From NCBI GenBank assembly GCA_003164075.1, contig PLRZ01000337.1, forward strand, positions 1 through 7,895: 7,895 nt of DNA, written 5' to 3'. Shown in pieces: positions 1 to 6,930 of this stretch (position 1 is the stretch's first letter; each line of letters starts with the position of its first letter). A program made the translations under genes and the position numbers. Below the pieces are notes generated by a model, which had not been told where the DNA came from, did no database searches, and was given only the letters and a program-made list of their open reading frames with translations. The stretch comes from Bryobacterales bacterium (GTDB lineage: Bacteria > Acidobacteriota > Terriglobia > Bryobacterales > Bryobacteraceae).

Positions 1-1653
1 GCCGGGTTGCTGAATTGCGATCGTTGTAGATCCAGCTATGGTGTTGGCTCCAGTAAGGAGTACCGTTCCCACGGCGTTTCCCATGGAAAGAGTGCATTGT
101 TGACCTGTCGTACCAGTAACGCTGAGTCCGCTCGTGTACGTACAGGCCGTGATGTTGTTACGTTGAGCGTATCCGCCTGAAGAAAAGGAGACCGTCAGGA
201 CCCCGCCGGAAGTCTGGGCCGTTACCAGGCCGTACGAGTACTGGCTATAGGTATTAGCTCCCCCGTTCGATAGCTGGATCTCGGTTCCGGCGTAGTAATT
301 GACCGTGCCGTAGTGCGGGTCGGACGCCGGTAATTGGACGTGCGTAGCGTCGTTCGTCCCGGAGGCGACTAATCCGCTTGAGAGCACAATAGTATGCCCT
401 GTGCTCATGTCCGCGTTTGTCTTCGAACAGGCTGTTACTGTGGGGTCGTCTAGATCGTTGTAGATCTTGTTGAGTCCGGTAGCCTTTTCGGATGCCGCCC
501 AATACGAAGATCCAATCCCGTATAAGAGCGATAGCCCCTCGTAGTCGGTCGTGTACATCTCGTTGCTTCGATACACTCCAGCCCCCTCGTTCTGCGCGAA
601 ACTCACGCCACCGATACGCTCTATGTGGTTGAGGGCGTATATCGTTTGCCCAAGGAACAAGCTGCTGGCCGGATCGACCAGGAATCGAAGCGCAGCCAGT
701 GAATACTCCTGAAGAATCCCAGACCCCGGCGTCACCGTGCCCCCATCATAGGTCATCAAATACGATGGATAGGAAGTAAAGTCGCTGTAGTGAACCATTT
801 GATGCGTGAGCGCATTCCACCACGGGTTGCCGGTGTAAGCCATCTGGGAAACGCGAGTGCATGGTTGAGTGCCTCCAATGGTGTCGTTTGGAGTCGCGGC
901 AGGGCCACAATGGAGGTTGACGTTTGTGTAATCTGCATTCGACAACCCGGTGCATGTGAAACTCGCACTCGCCCAGCCGAAAGAACTAGCCGATACCACC
1001 GTGTAAGGTGATTGTGCCCCGCCCCCGGAACCGCAAGTATCCAACGCCGTGCCCGTGCCGGTTACGCTGAAGCTGTTCCCCGCAGCGATTGGAAACAGGC
1101 CAGTCGTCGGATCGTAAGTGGTGGCCACGGTAATGCTACACGCTGCGGGGCAGCCGCTCACCACAAGGCCGTTGCTGGTCGTCATGCCGTTCTGTGGTCC
1201 GAGCGATACGCGTCGCATCAGGTTGCCATTTGGCCCATCAAGATAACCCAGCGGCCCGCTACCAAGAGTGAAAGGCGTCAACTGCGATACCCATGCGCCG
1301 CCCGGGCTCGATTGCCAGGTCCCTCCGCTCCAATACTGCCCAGTGCCCGCGATGGCGGTATTCGTAAGGTCGTAGAGCGAGAGATGAGTAGGGTCCACGT
1401 AATGACACTCGTGGATTCCATTTGCAGGGCTCACGCCCGTTCCCGCCGCAATTCCCCACACGCCGCAATAGCATGTCGCGGAGGCGCCACAGGCAGAACT
1501 GAAGTTGTGGGGGGAGTTCGTCGAAACCACGATCGGGATTGCGTTCGTGGCCCCGTTGACGATGACCGACGCCGGGCCGCTGGCCCGCAGGTACACCGTA
1601 GCCTGAGACCACAGGGGAAGAGCCAGCGATAATAGAAGAAGGAAGCGTATCAT
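1..1653 (-). CDS. Exported protein with FCCH/phage-tail-like repeat, C-terminus beyond window
   Basis: The frame stays open from the ATG at 1651-1653 to base 1, giving 551 residues with no stop. Residues 1-18 (MIRFLLLLSLALPLWSQA) form a Sec signal peptide, probably cut after Ala18. Residues about 27-111 follow the plan of the E1-FCCH-like beta-barrel repeats common in phage tail proteins: 'GATNAIPIVVST' then 'SPHNF', a 'PANGIHE' turn, 'THLSLYDL' and a closing 'GQYWSGGT'. A second stretch, about 160-246, has a looser version. Residues about 312-410 look helical and hydrophobic, unlike the Gly/Thr/Ser-rich beta sequence around them, and resemble nothing I can name. Residues 412-551 are beta-rich again. 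Cysteines are frequent (55, 61, 63, 83 early on), which suits an exported disulphide-bonded protein. The gene starts one base after the stop of the upstream gene, so it is probably translationally coupled to it. Existence as a gene is nearly certain. Function is unknown; surface adhesion or glycan binding is only inferred. Confidence 0.88.
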   Translation of the reverse strand, partial: MIRFLLLLSLALPLWSQATVYLRASGPASVIVNGATNAIPIVVSTNSPHNFSSACGASATCYCGVWGIAAGTGVSPANGIHECHYVDPTHLSLYDLTNTAIAGTGQYWSGGTWQSSPGGAWVSQLTPFTLGSGPLGYLDGPNGNLMRRVSLGPQNGMTTSNGLVVSGCPAACSITVATTYDPTTGLFPIAAGNSFSVTGTGTALDTCGSGGGAQSPYTVVSASSFGWASASFTCTGLSNADYTNVNLHCGPAATPNDTIGGTQPCTRVSQMAYTGNPWWNALTHQMVHYSDFTSYPSYLMTYDGGTVTPGSGILQEYSLAALRFLVDPASSLFLGQTIYALNHIERIGGVSFAQNEGAGVYRSNEMYTTDYEGLSLLYGIGSSYWAASEKATGLNKIYNDLDDPTVTACSKTNADMSTGHTIVLSSGLVASGTNDATHVQLPASDPHYGTVNYYAGTEIQLSNGGANTYSQYSYGLVTAQTSGGVLTVSFSSGGYAQRNNITACTYTSGLSVTGTTGQQCTLSMGNAVGTVLLTGANTIAGSTTIAIQQPG

Positions 1654-1654
1654 A

Positions 1655-3820
1655 TTAGTAGACCAATGTCACCGTCATAAACGATGATGGGGAACTCTGG
1701 TTGTTATACTCGGTGGCGATCCAGTTAGCGGAGAGGGCGCTGTTGTCAATGCGCACCTCATCCGCGATTCCTCCAAAGAACTGCCCGCCGTACCCTGGTG
1801 TTTGGCCAATGTACAGATCGTACCCCGAGGCTGCTATCGGGCCTGAAGTGGAGGCGCTGGTGCCGCTTAGAGAGCCATTCACGTACACGCGCGCATACGT
1901 TCCATCGTATGTGCCGACGACGTGGTATGACCCGGAGCAACTGGCCGCTCCTCCAGCATAAGTATACGTACTCCCCGTACCGATCTGAAAACGGACACCG
2001 TATCCTGTGTTGAAAAGCAAGTCAAGGCCGTTGTTCGAACCATTCGTATTCGCGTTAGAAATAGTGTGTGCGTATGTCGCACCGGTTCCATTACAGTACA
2101 GCCATGCCTCTACACTGGCAGTGGCATAATTGATCGTGACTGGAACATCGATGTATTGACTCGTACCGTTAAGACCCGCGCCGCCGTCGATCTGCCCGCT
2201 GGCCGCTGTGGCCCCGTGGTTTACCGGCGTGGTGTTTCCGGTGGAGTCCGCAACACTTAAAGAACTTCCGTTTGGCATATGCAAGACGAGTTTGCGGTTG
2301 CTACTCCAGGTTGATCCTGTCGAGCCTCCCTGGAAGGTCGAGATCGCGCTATTGCCGGTACATACATAGAAGGTTTGATTTGATCCACCGACAGAGAGAG
2401 AGGGGATCAGGACCCACGCCTCCATCGCCCCGGATGAGCCGGAGTAGGTCGCCATTTCCCACTTCATCAGGGTCGGGCTGGAACAGGTAGTGGTGGAGAA
2501 TACGATGTCATATCCGTTGGAATTTGTGACATACCCGCCGTTCGCTGTTGTCTTGAGGCCCGTTGCAGTTGGGCAGGCGCTGCCATTGCCGAGCTGGAGG
2601 TTGTCGCAAACCAGAACGGTGAAGTTGGATTGGCTCGCGGGAATCTGCGCGGCCCCCCCCAGCGAAACGGTATATTCGTGCTGATAGCCCCCGCCCGTGC
2701 CCGACCCGCTTTCCACACCGGCCGTCACAAACGTGCTCCCCGATTTCTCATTGTTGTATTCCGCCGTCACCCACCCCGCCAGGCGTGACGCAGATAGTGA
2801 AGCTCCGCTCGAGACACGCATCTCGTCTATGTTCCCGGTTGAATAATTGCCGGATCCGTATCCTATGTTCACGGGAGTGGCGCTTCCCAATGTCGCGGGA
2901 ATCGTTCCCGAGAAACTCATGGACTGCTGTACCCCGTCCAGGTAGGCCACCAGTCGCGCGGAGTTGCCGGAAAGGGAACCGTTGAAAACCATGGCGATCT
3001 GATGCCAGTTTGTGTCGTTACTAGCGAAACTTCCGGAAGTCACCGCGCCGTTCTCGGCTGAAACGTACACATTTCCATCCGGGGAAGCCAGTACCTGGAA
3101 GCGGTAGTCGGCGTTGTCCTTTCCAAGCACAACCGTCGCACCCGGGGAGGAACGTTGGAACCATGCGCTTAGAGTGGCATAGGTAACGCCGGCCATGGCG
3201 GAAATCGAACCAAGCGCGATTTCCGGGCTGTTTGATGCTACGAAATTGGCGCCGCCGTCAATCTGTCCAGTCGTTGCGGTGGCGCCGGTAATCGTGCCAT
3301 TATTCCCACTTGTGCTGGAGTCTATGGCCGTCAGCGTCGTGCCGTTCGATAAGTGCCAGATGCCCTGGAAAGTCGAGTCCCAGACGTTGGATGGTGCATA
3401 AGATCCCGTATTTTGGGCCGTCGAGATTGAAGAGTTGTCATAGCTCACATAGAACAGCGTGTTCGCGCTGGCGGAGACGCTGCTTAGGCCCACCCATGCG
3501 AGGATGAGCCCGGTTGCCTGCGTACACGTTTCCATTTCCCATGGAAGCTTTGTTGTTCCGCCCGCGTCGGAGGTGAAGATCGCGTCGTAGCAATTGGAGC
3601 TCTGGATGCGTGAGGATCCCAGCGCCGTGCTCACCAGCACGCCAAAGTTGGTAAGGCCTGATCCGCCCGTCTGGGTGTAGTCAATAGTCAGGATCCTGCA
3701 ATGGGAGTATCCGGCCGCGGGAGTGCAGGCGCCGACGGATGAGGCGCCGCCAGGCCCGGGGAGTCGCACCTGAGCCCCGAGGCAGGCAGCGCCGATAAGG
3801 AACAGCAGAAGTGTCTTCAT
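1655..3820 (-). CDS. Exported protein with two tandem DUF2341-LamG modules
   Basis: This 721-residue protein begins with a signal peptide (MKTLLLFLIGAACLGAQ, likely cut near Ala16). The mature part is an internal duplication. Unit 1 (about 38-368) and unit 2 (about 381-719) each have a DUF2341-type beta-sandwich followed by a LamG/concanavalin-A-like lectin domain. Matching landmarks are 'YDAIFTSD' (78) with 'YDIVFSTT' (437), 'LPWEME' (92) with 'MKWEM' (452), 'TGQIDGGANF' (184) with 'SGQIDGGAGL' (541), and 'VTAEYNNEKSGSTF' (351) with 'IATEYNNQSSPSSF' (701). 'NWHQIAMVFNG' (271) and 'SYHVVGTYDG' (631) are the usual LamG central strands. LamG domains typically bind sugars or proteins; no catalytic motif is visible, so a binding role is inferred. 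The gene sits 27 bases after the SGNH hydrolase stop and one base before the next ATG. Its Shine-Dalgarno site is weak, which fits coupling to upstream translation. The start at 3820 is fixed by the signal peptide. Confidence 0.93.
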   Translation of the reverse strand: MKTLLLFLIGAACLGAQVRLPGPGGASSVGACTPAAGYSHCRILTIDYTQTGGSGLTNFGVLVSTALGSSRIQSSNCYDAIFTSDAGGTTKLPWEMETCTQATGLILAWVGLSSVSASANTLFYVSYDNSSISTAQNTGSYAPSNVWDSTFQGIWHLSNGTTLTAIDSSTSGNNGTITGATATTGQIDGGANFVASNSPEIALGSISAMAGVTYATLSAWFQRSSPGATVVLGKDNADYRFQVLASPDGNVYVSAENGAVTSGSFASNDTNWHQIAMVFNGSLSGNSARLVAYLDGVQQSMSFSGTIPATLGSATPVNIGYGSGNYSTGNIDEMRVSSGASLSASRLAGWVTAEYNNEKSGSTFVTAGVESGSGTGGGYQHEYTVSLGGAAQIPASQSNFTVLVCDNLQLGNGSACPTATGLKTTANGGYVTNSNGYDIVFSTTTCSSPTLMKWEMATYSGSSGAMEAWVLIPSLSVGGSNQTFYVCTGNSAISTFQGGSTGSTWSSNRKLVLHMPNGSSLSVADSTGNTTPVNHGATAASGQIDGGAGLNGTSQYIDVPVTINYATASVEAWLYCNGTGATYAHTISNANTNGSNNGLDLLFNTGYGVRFQIGTGSTYTYAGGAASCSGSYHVVGTYDGTYARVYVNGSLSGTSASTSGPIAASGYDLYIGQTPGYGGQFFGGIADEVRIDNSALSANWIATEYNNQSSPSSFMTVTLVY

Positions 3821-3847
3821 GGTCGATTCACCGAACCGCTGCGCTGT

Positions 3848-5959
3848 TTACAGAACGCTCTGAATCGCCGCTCGCGCGATCGGCCCCAGGATCGCGTGGC
3901 CCGCGGCCGTCGGATGTTCCCCGTCGCTATAGTACGTCGTATTTGCGGCGCACGAGTCGCACCCCATGGTCGGATCGGCTGCGAAATCCGCGATGGCGTC
4001 CCAGAACGAGGGGTCGGCCTTGATCAGCGGATTCACCGCATCCCGCACCGCGTTGAACCCGGCAGTGGTCTGTGGCAGCAGCGTTGCCAACACGATCTTC
4101 AGACCCGGAGTCGCAGTTTTGCGGGCCAGGCAGTAACTCTTGAGGTTGGCCACAAAGGCAGTGGCTCCAAGACCGGCGGCATCGTTGGCCCCGATGAACA
4201 CGAACTCAATGTTCTTGGCGCGAGTCGTCTTAAAGTAGCCATCCGCCGTGGCGCCTCTGGTAACCAGGTCGGCCACTGCGCTGCCCGAGACCGCCAGATT
4301 CGCGCCCTGCACAAACGGACTAATGGCCGATTGAGCCACCCAGTAGTACTTCGAAGCGGCCGCAACTCCCTGCGTCGGGTCCGTGATCGAATCGCCTTCG
4401 AACACGATAAACTTTGCCGGAGCTGAAATCGTCACCCCGCGCGCCGCCATGATGGATTCGATCGCCGACGTGTTCGCGGCGATCTGCGCCGCCGAGTGCG
4501 CCACACCGTAAAGGGCCGCGAATCCGATCTGCCCGGGCCAGTAGGCCGCATTGGCAAAATTGCTCAGGAATAGCTGCTGAATCTGAATCGGAGACGATGA
4601 CCCCACGCTGTACGAAGCGATCTCCGCCCCATCCAGGTAGAAGTTGATATTCGCACCGTCATACTCGCCAACAAAGACGTGCCAGTTGCCATCGTTCAGG
4701 CTGGCTGCGTAGGCATACGCCAGGAGATTGTTGAATCGGAGGCGGGGAAACGGGAGGCCGCTATCCTGCCCGGTCAGGTAGAAATGAGGCGAGTTGTAGT
4801 TGTCGCTCAAGATTGGCGCATAGCCCGCGAGCACGTTGGTTCCGGTCCATTTCACCGCCGCATAGACCGTGGCTTTCGACAGATCAATGGGCTGCCATCC
4901 CGCCGCTGTCATGTAACTGGCTCCGGAATTGGCCGTGCAGTCGACGCCCGCGGAAACCCACGCGCATTGGTGGGATGTCGTTTGGGGCCCTCCACCATTC
5001 ACCATCTGGTACACCTGGGGAACGTAAGTCGTCGGGTGCGCCCCGACCTCCAGTTGCGCGCCCCAAATCAGAATGTCCAGGTGGTCGTTGGCTGCATCCT
5101 GGGCTACCGGCATCACTTGATAACCCGGCCCTGAAGCAGTCCACGTATAAGATAGGCGCGTCCAGCCCGAAGCGGGGATCGTCATATTGGCCGTGTAGTT
5201 GACGTTGTTATCCCCCATCCTCATCGTTTGCGCGCTTCCTGTATTACTCGCCACGTAAATGCTGAGCGTGTACTGCTGGCCGGAGACAAACACGACACCG
5301 GGGTACGGCAGCGCGAGATACCCGCCGGTGGATGTAGCCTGCAGCCTGCTTGCCACCCAGTCTCCGTTCGGATCGGCGGCGTATTCGTCGGTGAGCGTAG
5401 TTCCGACCGTCTGCCACACCGTGGAGCCTGCCCCAAACTGCTGCTCCGAAGGCCCTACCAAGTTGTAGTTCGGCTGCGGAGGATAAGCATAGTTGTAGGC
5501 GTACGCTCCATTCCCCTCGGACAGATTATACTCCGCTACCAGATTCGGCTGCAAAAGGCCGCCGCTTGCCGCGGCCCCCGACGCGCCGCCGCTGCCCCCT
5601 AATGGTGTCCACGCCGTCCCCGTACTGATACACAGCATCGGGTTCGTTCCACTGGTGCTTGTGCAGTTGGCAGTATTGCTCACCACTTGGATCACGTTTG
5701 CATTACCCGCCGAAGCAGCGGGCAGAGCCGACACCGCAACCGGCGCGATCGCCTGCCCGTTCATGCAGACGCTCCCGTTCGGCGCCCCGGCGGGACAAGG
5801 AGTCCCGACCGCCACTCTGCTTCCGGCTGGAGCGCTGACCGTATTGGAACTGGAGTCGTAGCTCCACGGGTCGGTGTTCCTCGGAGCCGTGCTTTTCTGC
5901 GCCGTCGCCCCGCCGGTCAAAACCGCCGACAGCAGCGCCATGTATCCGAGTTTATTCAT
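3848..5959 (-). CDS. Exported multidomain SGNH/GDSL hydrolase with CBM-like and LamG domains
   Basis: The protein has 703 residues. Residues 1-20 are a signal peptide (MNKLGYMALLSAVLTGGATA, cut before Gln21). Residues 60-135 are a low-complexity stalk containing 'MLCISTGTAWTPLGG'. Residues about 138-316 resemble the carbohydrate-binding-type module of phage tail fibres ('QQYTLSIYVAS', 'GWTRLSYTWT', ending 'IWGAQLEVGAHPTTYVP'). Residues about 318-508 look like a LamG lectin fold ('DGNWHVFVGEYDG', 'INFYLDG'). The C-terminal domain, 513-703, is an SGNH hydrolase: block I GDSI with nucleophile Ser524, block II Gly559, block III GAND with Asn592, block V DGEHP with Asp679 and His682. All four catalytic and oxyanion positions are present, so it should be an active esterase, plausibly removing acyl groups from extracellular polysaccharide; the substrate is inferred. 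A TTG 12 bases upstream (5971) is in frame, but the ATG at 5959 has GAGG six bases before it and starts a clean signal peptide, so I chose it. Confidence 0.93.
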   Translation of the reverse strand: MNKLGYMALLSAVLTGGATAQKSTAPRNTDPWSYDSSSNTVSAPAGSRVAVGTPCPAGAPNGSVCMNGQAIAPVAVSALPAASAGNANVIQVVSNTANCTSTSGTNPMLCISTGTAWTPLGGSGGASGAAASGGLLQPNLVAEYNLSEGNGAYAYNYAYPPQPNYNLVGPSEQQFGAGSTVWQTVGTTLTDEYAADPNGDWVASRLQATSTGGYLALPYPGVVFVSGQQYTLSIYVASNTGSAQTMRMGDNNVNYTANMTIPASGWTRLSYTWTASGPGYQVMPVAQDAANDHLDILIWGAQLEVGAHPTTYVPQVYQMVNGGGPQTTSHQCAWVSAGVDCTANSGASYMTAAGWQPIDLSKATVYAAVKWTGTNVLAGYAPILSDNYNSPHFYLTGQDSGLPFPRLRFNNLLAYAYAASLNDGNWHVFVGEYDGANINFYLDGAEIASYSVGSSSPIQIQQLFLSNFANAAYWPGQIGFAALYGVAHSAAQIAANTSAIESIMAARGVTISAPAKFIVFEGDSITDPTQGVAAASKYYWVAQSAISPFVQGANLAVSGSAVADLVTRGATADGYFKTTRAKNIEFVFIGANDAAGLGATAFVANLKSYCLARKTATPGLKIVLATLLPQTTAGFNAVRDAVNPLIKADPSFWDAIADFAADPTMGCDSCAANTTYYSDGEHPTAAGHAILGPIARAAIQSVL

Positions 5960-5965
5960 GATTGG

Positions 5966-5969
5966 CCTC
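5966..5969 (-). promoter_or_regulatory. Ribosome binding site deciding the SGNH hydrolase start
   Basis: GAGG on the minus strand lies six bases before the ATG at 5959 and overlaps the TGA stop of the upstream 109-residue gene (TGAGG). The overlap suggests that ribosomes finishing the small gene re-initiate on the hydrolase. It also argues against the TTG at 5971, which lies upstream of this site. Confidence 0.75.
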
Positions 5970-6297
5970 AATTCTGGTGGTACTCATAGAACACCAAATC
6001 GCCCGCGTGCGTACCGTGTACGTGGTAACTGGACGCGTCAATCGTGTTGCTATCTTGATAGGACTCAACCGACCACAATCCGCCTGACTGTGGCGAGCCG
6101 TCTTTATTGGTATTGCTTGAAGGGTCCAGATAGGTCCCCGGCGTACTCGTGTCCGGCGTCAGCCCCGGCCCGCCAATCTTCACGGATCCGCTGTCACCAG
6201 GCGCCACCTGGAACGATAGTTTGCAACACCTTAGTTGTGTGGCCGAAATTTGAACGGGGGTGGAACCGATCGTTAGCGTTCCCCATTGTGTGGTCAT
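5968..6297 (-). CDS. Small beta-rich protein, phage virion-like, first gene of operon
   Basis: This 109-residue protein has no signal peptide or membrane segment. I do not recognise a named family. Its layout resembles small phage structural or tail-associated proteins. It opens with 'TLTIGSTPVQISAT', then has a hydrophobic strand ('CKLSFQVAP') leading to 'GSVKIGG', a 'GTYLDP' turn where such proteins usually read 'G..L.PG', and ends 'THAGDLVFYEYHQN', like the 'GD.V.Y.Y' terminal strand. The likeness is from pattern memory, so function is a weak inference. Start choice: a longer in-frame reading to 6372 exists, but the ATG at 6295-6297 has AGAGGA seven bases upstream and begins the folded-looking sequence. 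The stop TGA (5968-5970) overlaps the Shine-Dalgarno site of the SGNH hydrolase gene, whose ATG follows eight bases later. Adjacent cysteines occur at 24-25. A His/Tyr-rich tail (YHVHGTH) might bind metal, but nothing else supports that. Confidence 0.82.
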   Translation of the reverse strand: MTTQWGTLTIGSTPVQISATQLRCCKLSFQVAPGDSGSVKIGGPGLTPDTSTPGTYLDPSSNTNKDGSPQSGGLWSVESYQDSNTIDASSYHVHGTHAGDLVFYEYHQN

Positions 6298-6304
6298 CTT
6301 GTTT

Positions 6305-6310
6305 TCCTCT
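6305..6310 (-). promoter_or_regulatory. Ribosome binding site of the first operon gene
   Basis: AGAGGA on the minus strand, seven bases before the ATG at 6297. It is the best Shine-Dalgarno match in the operon and fixes the start of the 109-residue gene there rather than at the longer in-frame reading from 6372. Confidence 0.75.
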
Positions 6311-6338
6311 ACTGAGAATGTACTTGCACGCACTTGCC

Positions 6339-6362
6339 GGCCGCCACCCTTAAGGAGCGGCC
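6339..6362. repeat. Inverted repeat in operon leader (GGCCGC...GCGGCC)
   Basis: A perfect 6-base inverted repeat, GGCCGC at 6339-6344 and GCGGCC at 6357-6362, encloses the self-complementary CCTTAAGG. On the minus strand it lies about 30 bases before the Shine-Dalgarno site of the first operon gene. It could form a leader-RNA hairpin or be an operator. No T-run follows it in either direction, so it is not an intrinsic terminator. I could not place a convincing -35/-10 promoter pair between 6298 and 6459, although a promoter for the minus-strand operon is expected there. Confidence 0.35.
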
Positions 6363-6459
6363 TTGCAACCACATTTCAGCACTCGAAGGAAGCAACTCCG
6401 CGGAGGCGGGAAGGCCAAGTGGTTTGGCTTCAATCTACAATTCTCAAAAAAACTTGTGA

Positions 6460-6930
6460 CTGATAGTTAGCCGCTCTCGCAACTTTCGGAGCGCGCCCGT
6501 TTTTCGCGCCGACATCTCCGCCATCGCCCGCATCGCCCACCAGCGCGGCACCCTCGTCTTCCTCAATGGCTACCGGGACTGCGGCACCCGCCCGCTCGAC
6601 GTCAAAGCTCTCGATGTCGATTTCTTCGTCACCGGCACTCTGAAATACCTCCTCGGACGGCCCGGCTTGGCCTTCCTCTACGTCCGCCGCGAGCTCATCC
6701 CCTCCCTTACCCCCACCATCACCAGGTGGATGGCCCAGCGCAACCCCTTCGCCTTCGACCCCCGCACCCTCGACCCGTCCCACCGCCCGCCGCTTCGATG
6801 CCTGCACCCCTGCCGCCCGCGCCGCCCTGGCTCTGCTTACCAGAATCGGCTTCGGCAATGTCGCCGCCCACGTGCAGCGCCTCACCCGCGCCTTTTTCGA
6901 TGGCGTGAAGACCCCGCAGATCTCGTGCAA
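6460..6930 (+). pseudogene. Class V aminotransferase fragment (cysteine desulfurase-like fold), 5'-truncated and frameshifted
   Basis: The reading in frame with 6511 gives 'RADISAIARIAHQRGTLVF', then 'GTRPLDVKALDVDFFVTGT', 'KYLLGRPGLAFLYVRREL' and 'RNPFAFDPRTLD', the order expected for the PLP-dependent class V aminotransferase core. The internal-aldimine lysine is codon 6643-6645. Three things mark it as dead. First, a stop at 6457-6459 lies just upstream and the N-terminal half of the family is missing. Second, near 6779-6782 (a CCC run) the frame shifts by one base: family-like sequence resumes as 'TARRFDACTP' and 'AHVQRLTRAFFDG' in the frame of 6782. Third, where the family has an Asp-x-x-Gln contacting the cofactor (as in 'LDDYQ'), this copy has Asn (6565-6567) and Arg (6574-6576). 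The 3' end is also lost, since the second frame runs into permease sequence around 6925-6940. The subfamily cannot be set; it resembles the isopenicillin-N-epimerase/cysteine-desulfurase-like branch. Confidence 0.75.

Noticed and set aside
1012..1632. 206-residue plus-strand open frame
   Set aside because: It is antisense to the exported protein at 1-1653, Arg-rich, with no family-like motif. The minus-strand reading has a signal peptide and coherent domains.
3770..3782. Lipoprotein box (GAAC) in the DUF2341-LamG signal peptide
   Set aside because: The residue three before the cysteine is Gly, not Leu/Val/Ile. A normal signal peptidase I site after LGA is more likely.
3896..4426. 176-residue plus-strand open frame
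   Set aside because: It lies opposite the SGNH catalytic domain, whose four motif blocks are intact in the minus frame; this is a GC-rich shadow.
5968..6372. Longer 134-residue start for the first operon gene
   Set aside because: The extra N-terminal residues are basic and unlike the rest, and the AGAGGA site points to the ATG at 6297.
6412..6430. Seven-base-pair stem with 5-base loop as terminator
   Set aside because: The stem includes a G-T pair, and the A-run at 6446-6452 is on the wrong side for termination on either strand.
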